From positions 8,680,494-8,744,493 of the forward strand of contig NC_092661.1 in the NCBI RefSeq assembly GCF_032118995.1: a DNA stretch of 64,000 nucleotides, read 5' to 3'. This DNA comes from Asterias amurensis. Lineage: Eukaryota; Echinodermata; Asteroidea; Forcipulatida; Asteriidae. Below are positions 11,101 to 22,405 of the stretch, in pieces. The notes under the pieces are model-generated. The model was not told the DNA's origin. It was given only the letters and a program-made list of their open reading frames with translations, and ran no database searches. The position numbers were made by a program, and so were the translations under genes. Each line of letters opens with the position of its first letter. Position 1 is the stretch's first letter.

Positions 11101-14100
11101 TATCATGGCTTCTGGGCATATAGTGGATGGTAAGTATGCTTGGCCTTAGACTTGACTCAAGTCCCAATCCGGTAAAAGTCATTGTATTGTCAGTCCCACC
11201 CCCATCGCCTAACGCCAGAAAACTTCTGTGCAGCCGGCATGCATACAATAGCTATTGTTCGCTAGTTGGCACGCCATGCTTAGGGACCTCTCGCACGAGA
11301 ACGGGACTTGTATCAAGTCTAGCTACAGGTTTAAACTATCACGCACAGTAACATGCCTAGTAATGACGATGACTAGAGCAAGCTAGTCAAATCGTTGAGA
11401 CCAATTAAAAACTCACTGCGCAGTAGTGAAGTTAATAACGATCCACTTTAAGCTCAAGTTTAAGGTCGACCGATTTTCTACCTTCCGCCCAGGTAGTAGT
11501 TAAATAAGCAGGGCAGCTATTTTCAGTTACTGAGAAGTCTCCCAAATTCCGAACTGCACTCCGCTGTAGTAGTCAAGAATATAAAGCAAGATAGTTTTCT
11601 AAAGTACACAATCTACCTGACAAGATAGATACATACAAGGTGTTACCACAAACCAAATTTATTGATACCTCACCATCCATTAATTCAATGCCTCAAATCT
11701 CATGTCTATTAAGAGTTGGCTCTATACACTTGTCAGTACAACAATAACGGAGACGCAAGCAGGTTTCTTTCTTAAGTCGCTGTTCAACCTTTTTTTTTTT
11801 TACATTCTGTTCAGTTCACTTAAACAATACCAGCTTATCGGACGAATATTAATGTGTTCTGTTTTCTTTTAAAGGCAGTGGACACTATTGGCAAGTGAGA
11901 AGACTGGTCTTTCACAAACACCAATAGTGTCCAGTGTCTTTAACTTTTATTATATACAGGCAAATTCTCAACAATCTGTCGGAGGAAATTATCAAACCCC
12001 AAAGGTGAGTTAATTTACATCCATTATTTCAATATGCCATACAACAAATTAACGCACATTAAGTCAGAACTACAATAATATTAATTGAACAATGACTCAA
12101 TAATAAACAGCAATTTAAAGACAACATTTAGGTATAAGGTAGGCGAAAATGCTTTCGTTCCCCCCCCCCCAACATAATGGCTCTACAAACATTTATTACA
12201 ATCATGGTACAACGTACGATGTTAACATAGATGTAGGACGAATGAAGCAGCGTTAGTGTGATACAATGCCAATAGCTTACGATACACATAAGTTTTGGAA
12301 TACGAGCCAAGGAACTGAGGTTTTTAAGTTACTAACACACACAATCAAAGGTTATTCTTCAACAGTATTGTGCTATTCTATCTTTTCATTTCAGAAATAT
12401 TCCTCTGGCTATTATAATTGCTGTGCCAATGGTAACGGTGATATATCTTCTGACCAACATCGCATACTTCACTGTAATCTCGCCCGTAGAGCTGTTAGCT
12501 TCTAGCGCTGTGGCAGTGGTAAGTGAAATAACGTGTGTTGAGAAACTCTTAGATTGGAAGAAATTATAAATAAATAGGGCCTAGTAAACTTGCGGGTACA
12601 ACCTTGTGTAAAACCTCTTTTGTATGCATGTTGGCTCTGAAAACAACGTCTTTCTCCTGAGTACGAGCAGAGTACTGATTCGGCTCATGCTAGCTTGGCC
12701 AGGCGGTTGTTTTTACAAAGTGCGCATGCTTTACTTACATGTACGCCTTCAGGGCCTCAGATGAGAGGACGGATCCTGAAGCCGAATCCAAAGCCAAAGC
12801 CGTGGTTTCGTAAAGGGCCTATAGGCTTCCAATCAAGTCGTTCGAGTTAGTACGTCACTTTGCATGTACGTTGCTAATCAGATGTCGATCACAGGTGTAC
12901 TAGAGCACCCAATCCTGCTCCTTGCACTGTTCAAAAAGTTAATTTCAAATTTCATGTTTGTGATTCTTTAAATGACTACAGACGTTTTCTGAGCGATGTT
13001 TGGGCATTATGGCGTGGCTGATTCCTCTGGGTGTTTGCTTATCAACCTTCGGTAGTCTCATTGGGGCGCTTTTATCAGCTCCAAGGTAAATATCAGATGA
13101 TGCTTTATTAAATTATTTTATTGCCATTGCATTGTTTTAGAACAGGGTACGCTTTATCCTACAAACTTGTTAGAATTAACCGTGATTCGGGTATCGTGGG
13201 GGCCTTACTTTTTTCCGGGTCAAGTTGATCCGGAAACTGGCTTAGAGATTTGATTTTTCCTCAGATTCTATGTCAGTTTGAACCAATTCTTGGTAATTTT
13301 AAGCCAGTTTCCGCCTTTCGGGCCAACTTGACCTGTATAGACATTTTAATTGGTTATTGTCAAAGACCAGTCTTCTCACTTGGTGTATCTCAACATATGC
13401 ATAAAATAACAAACCTGTGAAAATGTGAGCTCAACTGGTCGTCGAAGTTGCAAGATAATAATAAAAGAAAAAACACCCTTGACACACGAAGTTGTGTGCT
13501 TTCAGATCCTTGATTTCGAGACCTCAAATTCTAAATCTGAGGTCTCGAAAACAAATTCTTGGAAAATTTCTTCTTTCTCGAAAAAAAACAGTTTGAAATA
13601 AAAACCGTAGACGAGTTATCGTTTCCCTACGGTCTATTGGCTGCTCACCGGTGGGGCAGCCGTGTGAATGTGTCAGGGCTGGGGCATCGCAGGGTTTAGC
13701 AATTAATATTTTACCTGTTCATTTTGTTGTTTTTATTTTAAGAATAACCTTTGCTGCCGGAAGAGAAGGTCATATGATCAAGGTCATGTCAATGGTCAAT
13801 GTCAAGAGATTGACCCCACTTCCGGCAATCGTTCTACAGGTGAGATGCTTTTATAAGGAACTTGTCAAGTACATGTAAGCGTTTTTCAGGCAGTAGACAA
13901 CCAACTTCAATGCAAGCAAAACATACGAAATATTTGTATGGGTACTTTTGATTCTATTTTGAGACTGCCTGGTATGGTTGCCTATGTAAACTGCTTCGTG
14001 TGATGACGAGGCCTCAACTCTTCTCCCACACATTTCAACAATATCCGTCAATACCTCGCGCACCATACTTGAGTTTAATGGTCGAATTAATGTAAATACT

Positions 14101-15958
14101 GCACACCGCTATGGCGCATGCGTTTCTGTACATCGAAGTGAAAGGTTTATAAAAATGCATTTGAATCCATAGCTAATGTACCTTTTACCACTATAGCTTG
14201 TATTGCCATTTATCCAGAGTAATTACAAAACGTATATACAGACCCTTTTAACCGCGTGACAGTAGGGAACAGAATTTCGGCACAGCCCTTAGCCTAAACC
14301 CAACTTGCCAGTAAAGATGGCATCTTTCTGGAGTTATTCCCGCAGCACAATATTATTCCTGATCAGTCTAACCAAGAATGATCAATATGTTTGTCCATTT
14401 TCTTTACGCAGGGATCAATAGGTATCTTGCTTATAGTTATAGGAGACTTCAATTCCATCATCCAATTTTCTGGTTTGATATCTTGGCTGTTTGATGGCGC
14501 TGCATTTTGCTCTCTGTTGGTGTTACGTCACAAGTACCCGGATAGACCAAGACCTTTCAAGGTACGGGAGGATTACTTCATTGTGGTTTTCAAAATAACC
14601 GTTTTCATGAGGATTATGTAAAATGATTAATTGCTAAGTTCTGAATTTCAGTGACACGTTAAATGAAAGTTTTTGTCTTCCTAAAGTTCTTGTCTTTGTA
14701 TAGAACTTTCGATTGCAACTTCACAGCCCGAGTTTTTGCCAACTCGAGGGTGGATAACTATACGGAAAGCCATGAATGATAATCAAAACCGGATAGCCAT
14801 AGTTTCTAGAAATGTTACTGCACGGCACCATAATGTAGCCCGAGCCCTAAATGTAGCCCCAAACATGTACCTAAATGTTTGGGACTACATTTAGGTCAGG
14901 CTACATTTAGGGCTCGGGCTACATTATGGTGCCGCACATGTTACACAGTTCAAAAATATGTAGAATTTGTTGGCAACAAATCAAAAGAGATTTTTCAGCT
15001 TCAGAATCTTTACAGAAAATGTTGAAATTGGTCAAAAAAAAAAATTGTAACAGGATTAATTGTTTTGCTATTCATTCTGCCGGCCGTGCCAACCGGCGCA
15101 CTTTGTTTATCAACAATGGAGTTGAAGCTAATTTTCATTATTTCTTATTTTGGCGGGTTATAGGTCAACATTGTGGTGCCAATCATTGCTATTCTTGCCT
15201 CAGTGTTCATGATCTTGGTGCCTCTTATCACCCAACCAACACTGGAGTACCTCTACGCTTTACTAGTAGTCGCAATCGGCATTGGTGTCTACTTTGTCTT
15301 TGTCTCAGGGAAGCGGCAACTCCCATTCATGAGTAAGTCAGGTCGTGTCCAAATGAGCGGCTACAACTATACGGCTGCGGCTAAATTTCTGCGTTTGTCA
15401 TGCGTTAAAGAACATGATGTCCCTAGCAACACATATAGCAACAGTCGTAGCCGTAGCTGTAGTCGCCAATTCGGATTACGGACTAATTAGTGGCAGTATA
15501 GGGAAATGGATGTGGCTTCAACATGACCAATTACGAATTCTCAATTCGGCAAGGTCAAGAATATTGCAACTTATTTATGCAAACGTTCATCATGCAAAAT
15601 GTCAGTTTTAAGAATATTAAAGTAACAATTCTTTTCTGAATAATCTTAATTTGCAGTGTTCTGACTTCAAAAAGATACTATGGTGGCCCAAAGGTGACAT
15701 CAGACGGCATATTTTAATTTTCCCTGTCATCCAAATAAAACAGAAAATTCCTGAACACCTGATATCTCAAAATTCGCTGTGACCTTCCTTAAACAAATTA
15801 ATTGTAAGTTACCACATACAAAATAGTTCTTGTTATTCTGAGACCTATAAAGCATTGTTCGTGTTTTTTCATCTACAGATCAGTTCACGTTGTTCAATCA
15901 GAAGCTATTCCTTTTGAGCCCATCGACCCACTTAGAACGAAATCAACATCATTCATAG
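8148..15958 (+). CDS. SLC7-family amino-acid transporter light chain, b(0,+)AT/xCT-like (11 exons recognised)
   Basis: Exons: 8148-8409, 9833-10078, 10471-10596, 11024-11129, 11960-12004, 12395-12518, 12982-13085, 13743-13839, 14412-14561, 15164-15332, 15879-15958. All junctions are GT-AG and in phase, giving 502 codons to TAG, about the family length (human b(0,+)AT is 487). The product should be a 12-TM amino-acid exchanger of the plasma membrane that pairs with an SLC3 heavy chain. Support: [10 protein letters not shown] in TM1 (substrate site), CYAELG and SGG after TM2, GDCAPP with the cysteine expected to bond the heavy chain, FWAYSGW in TM6, [20 protein letters not shown] and RPRPFKV. 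N-terminal parts resemble xCT, and the C-terminal half ([10 protein letters not shown]) resembles b(0,+)AT. In b(0,+)AT the TM6 motif is WAYDGW; here serine replaces the aspartate. Introns hold several MITEs. The start codon is not in the first listed exon. Confidence 0.92.
8496..8885. mobile_element. MITE family B, full copy (390 bp)
   Basis: Near-complete palindrome with ends TTAAAGGAACACGTTGCCTT and AAGGCAACGTGTTCCTTTAA, centred on GGGAGTCAAAATTTTGACCCCC. It is almost identical to the copy at 28552-28941. It lies in an intron of the transporter. Confidence 0.9.
9264..9632 (-). mobile_element. MITE family A, full copy
   Basis: Both TTAA-flanked termini are present (TTAAAGGCAGTGGACAC and GTGTCCACTGCCTTTAA), with the internal palindrome around GAGACCTCAAGTTCTAAACT. 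Intronic. Confidence 0.9.
10722..10862. mobile_element. Short inverted-repeat element (ends ATTGACCGCCATCTTTGAT)
   Basis: ATTGACCGCCATCTTTGAT at 10724 is repeated inverted as ATCAAAGATGGCGGTCAGT near 10838-10857. The GC-rich middle has GTGCGCAGCGCGTACACGC. It is probably a small MITE in an intron; the family is unknown to me. Confidence 0.5.
11869..11943. mobile_element. MITE family A, 75-bp internally deleted copy
   Basis: Keeps both termini (TTAAAGGCAGTGGACACTATT, and AATAGTGTCCAGTGTCTTTAA) but only about 30 bp between them. This shows that the ends alone can persist as a unit. Confidence 0.8.
12675..12835. repeat. Interspersed repeat family E (copy 1)
   Basis: Shares TTCGGCTCA-GCTAGCTTGGCC..., AGAGGACGGA-CCTGAAGCC and AAGCCAAAGCC-TGG-TTCGTAAAGGGCC with 27098-27245. 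The two ends are loosely inverted (GGCTTCAG.../CTGAAGCC). Intronic. Confidence 0.6.
13195..13345. repeat. Imperfect inverted repeat (CCGGGTCAAGTTGATCCGGAA arm)
   Basis: TTCCGGGTCAAGTTGATCCG and GAAACTGGCTTAG on the left pair with TAAGCCAGTTTCCGCCTTTC and GGGCCAACTTGACC on the right. It is probably a small MITE, directly followed by a family A fragment. Confidence 0.5.
13341..13590 (-). mobile_element. MITE family A, partial copy
   Basis: Internal part of family A from GGTTATTGTCAAAGACCAGTC through the GAGACCTCAAATT palindrome. Both outer termini are missing. Intronic. Confidence 0.7.
14819..14937. mobile_element. 119-bp hairpin element flanked by ATGTTAC direct repeats
   Basis: GCACGGCACCATAATGTAGC-CCGAGCCCTAAATGTAGC on the left is matched by its inverse on the right, forming an almost perfect palindrome. 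ATGTTAC flanks it at 14812-14818 and 14938-14944. It sits in an intron of the transporter. It is structurally like the hairpin elements at 23557, 23583, 53334 and 54411, but unrelated in sequence. Confidence 0.75.
15345..15488. mobile_element. Palindromic repeat family F (copy 1)
   Basis: AGCGGCTACAACTATACGGC at one end and GTAGCCGTAGCTGTAGTCGC-CAATTCGG at the other, with CCTAGCAACACATA inside. It matches 37745-37892. It begins just after the donor of a transporter exon. Confidence 0.65.
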
Positions 15959-16011
15959 ATCTTCAGTCTCAAGCTTTGATGTTTCTGATCAGCAGAGTAC
16001 TTCTTCGAGTC

Positions 16012-16090
16012 CATGGCCCAATTTCATAGAGCTGCTAAGCACACAGATTTGTTTAGCATGAAATTTCTTCCTTTGATAAAAACAGAATTA
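16012..16090. repeat. Family C MITE fragment
   Basis: GCCCAATTTCATAGAGCTGC-TAAGC is the terminus of the family C palindrome seen complete at 25719-25967. Only one end is clear here, in the 3' UTR/flank of the transporter. Confidence 0.5.
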
Positions 16091-16215
16091 CCAACCAAAT
16101 TTCAATTTGTTGCATATTGATTGTTACTGGTATTCAGCTGGTGTTTGCTTATCCCGAAAATCACATGGACATTAATTGGTTGCCATCCTGTTTTTACCAA
16201 GGAAGAAATTTCATG

Positions 16216-16362
16216 CTTTTTTTCTTCCATTATTCTCTCGGGATCACAGCTTTGACGACCAATTGAGTCCAAATTTATAAAGGTTTGTTATTTTATGCAT
16301 AGAGATACACCAAGTGAGAAGACTGGTCTTTGACAAATACCAAAAGTGTGCCTTTTAGGTGC
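16216..16362 (+). mobile_element. MITE family A, degenerate partial copy
   Basis: Carries the right half of family A: GACCAATTGAGTCCAAATTT, GGTTTGTTATTTTATGCATA, GATACACCAAGTGAGAAGAC and a decayed terminus CCAAAAGTGTGCC. Confidence 0.7.
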
Positions 16363-16731
16363 TAATTTGTCTCATATGGTTTGTTTTCTTTTCTTTTTTT
16401 CCCTTTTTCTTTTTTTTTTTGGGGGGGGGAACACACACGACGCATTTTTTAAAATGTTTCAGTTTATTCGAACGCCTTATAGACACTTTATTGGTGTAGA
16501 CATGCGCTATAATCCATTTTTGTTTGTGTTGTTTTTTAGTTGTTGAATATTGTTGTTTGTATCACTTTGTGCATTGTCTTATACCCAGGTTGGACTGATA
16601 TTCCATTTAAGTAATTGCGTGCCAGTCTTGGAGGTTTTTCTGCAGGTTGTCCTCAGTCTTTATTAGAGTGAACTCATTTTTTTCTGATCTATGGATGTAT
16701 CCCTTTGTCCACAATTCTTTATGATTTCCTT

Positions 16732-17099
16732 TTAAAGCAATTGGACACTTTCGGTAAGCAGTATTGTCCAAGGCCCACACTTCATGTATCACAATTTTTA
16801 TATAAAATAACAAGCCTGTGAAAATTTAGGCTCAATCGGTCATCGGAGTCGGGAGAAAATAACGGGAAAACCCACTCTTGTTTCCGCACGTTTCGCCGTG
16901 TCATGACATGTGTTTAAAATAAATCCGTACTTCTCGATATCGAGAATTGATATTGTTTTAATGTTTTCTCTAAAAGAATATAGCATTTCATGGAATAATA
17001 TTTCAAGAGAAGCCTTGCACCATTACCTTCTGTAAACCCTTCAAGTTATTTGTAAATCTGTGATTTTTTTTTTCTGTACCAAAGTGTCCAATGGCTTAA
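16732..17099. mobile_element. MITE family J (copy 1)
   Basis: Termini TTAAAGCAATTGGACACTTTC and GTACCAAAGTGTCCAATGGC-TTAA. The interior shares GTTTCCGCACGTTTCG-CGTGTCATGACATG with the copy at 24714-25083. The terminal sequence resembles family A (GGACACT), suggesting distant kinship. Confidence 0.8.
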
Positions 17100-17158
17100 T
17101 GCTATATTGTTTGTTTGTTTTTTAAAGTTGTATTGTACGAAATTTGCAAATGATTAAT

Positions 17159-17164
17159 AATAAA
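17159..17164 (+). terminator. Possible polyadenylation signal AATAAA of the transporter
   Basis: AATAAA in an AT-rich stretch about 1.2 kb after the stop codon; another lies near 17242. Placement is inferred only from position. Confidence 0.25.
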
Positions 17165-17911
17165 ATATATCTTATTATTATTTCTTTATAACTATTAAGA
17201 GTAAGCAGCTGCATGTTGATTTAAATCAGTTTGTTGTAAAAAATAAATTGTTAATCGCCTAAAACTCTCTCATTTGAAATGGTGATTTCTATACTCCTTG
17301 CCTAATCGGCGTGTAATCGTAGGGAGCCTAACTGTAGTGCAGTGGCCGTAACATAATTGTATTTGACACTATTGGTGAATTAATTCATAAATCTGGGCTC
17401 AGGGTCCAATTTATTGCGCAACGATGTTCTGCTAAGCAAAAAAGGGAGCAAGATACCAGTCACTGCAGAATGGTGCATGGGTGATCCGGTAATCATATTC
17501 TGCATGGTAAGCACCTTTTATTCTTTTCTTTTTACCTACTGTTTGTGCTAAAGCAGTTCTGTGACGAAATTGGGCTCATAACACAGGAGCCAAATTAGAT
17601 CGAACACTGGACCAATTCAAATAAATTTTCTGTTTTGAAAGATTTAGGTTGTTCTTTCGACACTTTATGTTCGAGGAAAAGGAGACAGTCGAAATTTCCG
17701 CTTTAAAAAAATAACAGTTTTGACGAAGGGTTTCTTTTTATAGGCTCCTACACTACATCATACTAACGTTGGCCTGTGAAAAGTACAACAGTACATAGGC
17801 TACATGATCAATGAACATAATTCAACTTCTAGTAAAAGTCTGCACCATACATGCATGTTTACCTTTTATTTGTAATTTAATTAACACCACTATTGATTTA
17901 ATTTCCGTTAG

Positions 17912-19498
17912 TCATAACCAGCTTCGGGATGCATATTTCTATGATATAAGGGCCACCGAAATGAATTTAAACAACAATTGGCTGAATAACTTATTTAGAA
18001 TTAGATTTTATTATACTGCAAATAAACGCCCATTAAAGAAACTAGACATCAGCAACAACTCTTTCGATTCCTTAATTCAACCAGTTTGGGCCGAAGCTCT
18101 AGAGTTCTTAAACGCCGATCTTAAACAACCCTATCAGGGTTTGCCAGTCTGACAGAGCTACACGTATCAAACAATCATCTCTTATACATCACATCCAGTG
18201 CATTGGACCATCTCTTCAAGCTACAGTCACTGTATCTTGATGACAATGACCTGACGTCTTTGTTTGGAGGAGTATTTTCCAACCAGTCTAACTTAGTTGA
18301 GCTCTCCATCACCAACAACCGACTCACCATGTTACATCCTGATTACTTCATAGGTCTGGTGTCGTTGGAGAGTCTGTATCTCGCAGGGAATCAACTCACT
18401 AGCGTCAACTCACAGATGTTTCGATTGATGACTTAAATTCTGACCATAGACTTATCCCGAAACGAGCTTCAACTTGTCAACTTAGAGTACTGTGCTCTCG
18501 ACCTGACCAACCTACATAACCTGACATTGGCCTTTAATCTGATTCGCGACACGGTGAGTGTCTTAGGCTACTGTGAAAACCTTCAGTTTCTGGATCTGAG
18601 TTTCAACCTGATCCAAGTCGTGTTTGCACTGTCAGGGAGGAATCAAGCTTTGTCTAAACTCGAGCTAGAAGGCAACCCACTGCAGTGTGATTGTAGACTC
18701 ACAGGTCTACGAGACTGGCTGAGTCGCAACCCACCGTATGTTGAGCCTCGTTGCGAAGGACCAATACATGAGGGTTCAGTGATAACAGACTTGGACATTC
18801 AAGACCTCTCATGTGAACCTCCGAAAGCCACAGTGGATCAACAGACTGTGACAGCCGTGGTTGGACAGACTGCAACTCTCGTGTGTAAAGCTACTGGCAT
18901 TCCGGCTCCTCAAATAACATGGATATCCCCAAACGGCACAGAGATACATGACGAATGGCAAGGCAGGTTCGCTCTTCAACAAGAACAGATTCTGCACATT
19001 ATACCGGTGGAGGAATCTGACCAAGGGGTTTTCACGTGTGTGGCCGAAAACGTTTTGGGTGATGCCGACAGTGATATGGTCAATGTCACAGTTACCGACC
19101 CCACATCTGAAGCCTCGAAGCTCTCGCCTTTTTTAGTGTTTATTCTCCCTGCAGTATTAATCACCATAACTGTCACACTTGCGTTAGTTGTCTTGATCCA
19201 ATTTCTCCGTCGGTGCTGCAAGAAAAGTGTTGAAGCTGAGAACTTAACGCATCAAAGTAATACCTCGGATATCAAAGTTAGTTTCAGTAAGGGTGTCAGA
19301 AAGGGCGAAACCACACAGTCAACCAGTGGGTATGTGAACCAACAAGTCCTGGACGATAGCAAAGCTGAGGGTGTTACCACGCGGTGGGAATGGCAATCAT
19401 CCAGCTCACCAATACGAAAACGCCATCGGAAACAAATTTCTTCCTCCCCTTTAAAGGAGAGGAAGATGACCGCTCTGAGACACAGTCTGAACCGGTGA
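17912..19498 (+). pseudogene. LRR-Ig-transmembrane receptor-like gene with a frameshift and a nonsense codon
   Basis: A probable acceptor (AATTTCCGTTAG) opens a long 3' exon. Conceptual domains in order are: several leucine-rich repeats (LKKLDISNNSF, LTELHVSNNHL, LQSLYLDDNDL, LVELSITNNRL, LESLYLAGNQL, LQFLDLSFNLI, LSKLELEGNPL), a cysteine-rich LRR C-cap (CDCRLTGLRDWL), one I-set Ig domain (LVCKATG, ITWISPNG, DQGVFTC), a TM helix near 19120-19200 (LVFILPAVLITITVTLALVV) and a cytoplasmic tail of about 95 residues ending at 19498. The plan is that of LRIG/AMIGO/LINGO-like surface receptors. The frame changes near 18120-18132, and a TAA at 18434-18436 replaces one variable residue of an otherwise perfect LRR. 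All else stays open, so this is a young pseudogene or an assembly error. Upstream exons (signal peptide, N-cap) were not found. Confidence 0.7.
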
Positions 19499-19642
19499 CC
19501 GTACAAAACTCCCCATAACACCTCTTTTCTTGGTAGAACCTTGTTCATCCAAACTGCTATTTGCACCGTCAACCTGAAGGCAGCTGCACTGCATCCAACA
19601 CCAAGTAGGCCTACTTCGATATCGCCATTAAAAACACATATT

Positions 19643-19820
19643 TTAAAGGAACACGTTGCCTTGGATCGGACGAGTTGGTCTATAAGCGTCTGCAACGTTT
19701 TTTATAAAATGCATAATATGGTTGGAAAGATGTTTTAAAAGTAAAATACAATGATCCACACAGGTTTGCCTCGAAATTGAATGGTTTTACTTTTACTTTG
19801 CGAACTAACACGGTCGGCCA
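19643..19820. mobile_element. MITE family B, half copy
   Basis: TTAAAGGAACACGTTGCCTT through CGAACTAACACGGTCGGCC, then it ends near the point where the palindrome would turn. It lies just 3' of the LRR-Ig gene. Confidence 0.8.
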
Positions 19821-19971
19821 AAGACAAGAAAGTAACCAAAATACAAATACATTTATTTGAAAATTATTAATTTCTTGAAAAACTATGTTTAACTCTGTGT
19901 GTTCGACTCGTGAATTATTTCACATTAAGTTTCGTTTATGACACCCATTGTAATACATACTTGGTTATATA

Positions 19972-20330
19972 CAACTGCAGTTAACTCATTATGAAGGAGT
20001 TAAACTCCAGAACAGACTGTTCTCATTGGTTCAAACAATCTTCAATTTCAGTTCAACTTATGGATAATTCCAGCTTGAATTTCGTTGAAGACGTACACAT
20101 TGTTAATACACTACTTGACAACTGCAATCTAACTCATTACGGAGGAGTTCAACTCAAGAAGACTGTTCTTATTGGTTCAAACAATATTCAACTTCAGTTT
20201 AACTTAAGGGTTATATTCCAACTGCAATTTCGTTCAGGGCGTACATATTGTATTGGTAATGCAACTGTAATCAACTCATTATGGAGGAGTTCAGCTTCAT
20301 GCAGAACAGACTTTTCTTATTATATTATTA
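19972..20330 (+). repeat. About 146-bp tandem repeat, 2.4 copies
   Basis: AACTGCAGTTAACTCATTATG-AAGGAGTT at 19974, AACTGCAATCTAACTCATTAC-GGAGGAGTT near 20120 and AACTGTAATCAACTCATTAT-GGAGGAGTT near 20263 are spaced 144-149 bp. Shared inner parts include TTGGTTCAAACAAT and CAATTTCGTT. A further fragment lies near 20432. Confidence 0.7.
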
Positions 20331-21299
20331 TACTGGATCAAAAAAAATGAACTTATGAATTATTTTATCAGCTTTTAGTTTCTTTTATAGATTCAGTACT
20401 TCAATTCTTTTACAAAATAACAACTTTACGCAATCGTAATCAACTCATTATTACGGAGGTGAGAGGGAGGGGAACTGGGCGGTGAAACAAAGGGCGGAGG
20501 AAACAGTATCTGCCCACCCACATTGTACACTATCCGTTAACTCTTGCTGCGGATAGTAATTCAAAATGAACCCAGAAAATGTACAATATTCTCAGTCTTT
20601 ATTCTTTATGTAATTAATTTTTGATAAAGCACACACTGAAAGCAAGGTTCGTTGTTTTTTTAAGGGAAGCTTCGCATAAATAAATATATAAGTTTGTTTC
20701 CATTATGTTTTACTCAGAAATAATTATGTTAAATATAACCATCGGATTATAACTCGGACTTTGAGTCATCTCGACCCATGTCTGTGGCATTTTAACCCGG
20801 AATTTGGGTCATAATGACCCATAGGTGAGGCTTCCGGAAACCGGTTCCGGATCCTTTCTGACACGAAAGTTTTAAAGAATGTAATATCGGCACAATTTTA
20901 TAGAACTGCTTAAACACGAAAATAATTTCTAAGCAAAACAAACTTATGCTAACTACAATAAGGTTACCAGCCAAAATAGAATGTCACACTTAAGGTTTAA
21001 TTTGTAGCGTAGGGGATAAAGAAATGTTCTTGTTTGGTTTTACACAAACACCGATTCGCGCAGGCAAAACCAAAGTGGGTAACATGTCACATGTAAACTA
21101 TGTGATTATTCTCTTGCTTAGGCTACGTTTAACTTCCTAAGCAGAAAACTGTTAAGCAGTGTTTTCTGCTTAAGCGACTCTTTGCACATGGGTCATTTTC
21201 TCGGTATGGTAAAAATTAACGACAATTAAATTTTAAGATAAGTTGAAAAGACAATCTGTATAGAATGTACGTAACTTTGAGTAATACATATGAAATAAG

Positions 21300-21840
21300 C
21301 TACACAAATTACTTTGAGGTATAACTAGTCAGTTTCCAGTTATAAATAATTATAAATCGTTTATGAGTTATTATCGATATTTCATTTATCAGTTATTAGA
21401 CCGCTTTCGGGTCATTAATTGTTATCAGTTATGAAAAAAAATGCTTTAAAGTTATTGTCGGTATTTTCTTTGTCAGTTATACAAATCACCTCGCTTTTGA
21501 GCTATTGTCAATATAATTTTTATCAGTCATACAAATTGCTGTGAGTTATTGTCGATAATTCATTTATCAGTCATACAAATCGCCCATGGGTCATTTGTTT
21601 CAGTTATATACAAAATATATTTGATGACTGGATCGTGGATATTTTCTTTATCTATACAAATCACTTATGAGTCATTTTATCAGTTATACAAAAATATGTT
21701 TGAGTTATTTTCGATATTTTCATTAATTAATCAGATAATATAAATGGCTTATGAGTTAGTGTCGGTATGATTTTATTGATCAGCCGTACAAATTGCTTTG
21801 AGATATTGTCGATATTTCCTTTGTCAGTACAATTATTGTT
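21300..21840 (+). repeat. Degenerate tandem repeat with GAGTTATTGTCGATATTT/ATCAGTTATACAAAT motifs
   Basis: About nine irregular units of 50-70 bp repeat a TTATTGTCGATATTTCATTT-like part and a TATCAGT-ATACAAATCGC-like part. Short-period, strongly diverged, non-coding. Confidence 0.6.
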
Positions 21841-22211
21841 TAAGATATTAGTTTATTGCTTTAATTTGTAAATCGAATGAATGTATGATGAGGAAGTAAA
21901 CATTACTACAGGTCTAACAAAGTGTGAACTTTTTTGTTTGATCAGAAGTTGTACCATATCAATGTTGAGATTTATTGTGAATTAACTAATATTCGCCATT
22001 ATGTTACTGATAAACTTATCCCATTAAGCCTACACCGTTGTGTAAGCACCGTTTAAATACTCAAGTGGTTTCCCAAAATGTGGGGGCAAAACAGGCAAAT
22101 CAACCTTTCAGGTTGGATTCGAACTGAAATGAAGAAACTAAAGACATTTTGCACCCTCCCCTTTTATGTTACCAAGTGGCTTAGACATACTATGAAATCC
22201 AATCAAAAGGA

Positions 22212-22405
22212 GATCGGGCGAGTTGGTCAAACATGACTCCGTAGCCGACCGTGTTTGTTTGCCGTGTAAAAGGAAAACCGTGCAATTAGGTTTGTTTGTG
22301 TGTGATAATTTTTTTTTTTAATTGTCTATCCAATGCATTTCATAACAAACGGTCAAACGCTTGTAACGACCAGCTCGTCCGATCAAAGGCAACCTGTCCC
22401 TTTAA
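22212..22405. mobile_element. MITE family B, decayed copy
   Basis: GGGCGAGTTGGTCAAACATG, CGTGTAAAAGGAAAACCGTGC and CCGATCAAAGGCAACCTGTCC-CTTTAA are diverged family B segments, including a recognisable right terminus. Confidence 0.6.

Noticed and set aside
15656-15694. Alternative transporter exon after a TTTGCAG acceptor
   Set aside because: It gives an immediate stop in the phase required; the exon at 15879 continues the family pattern ([10 protein letters not shown]) in phase.
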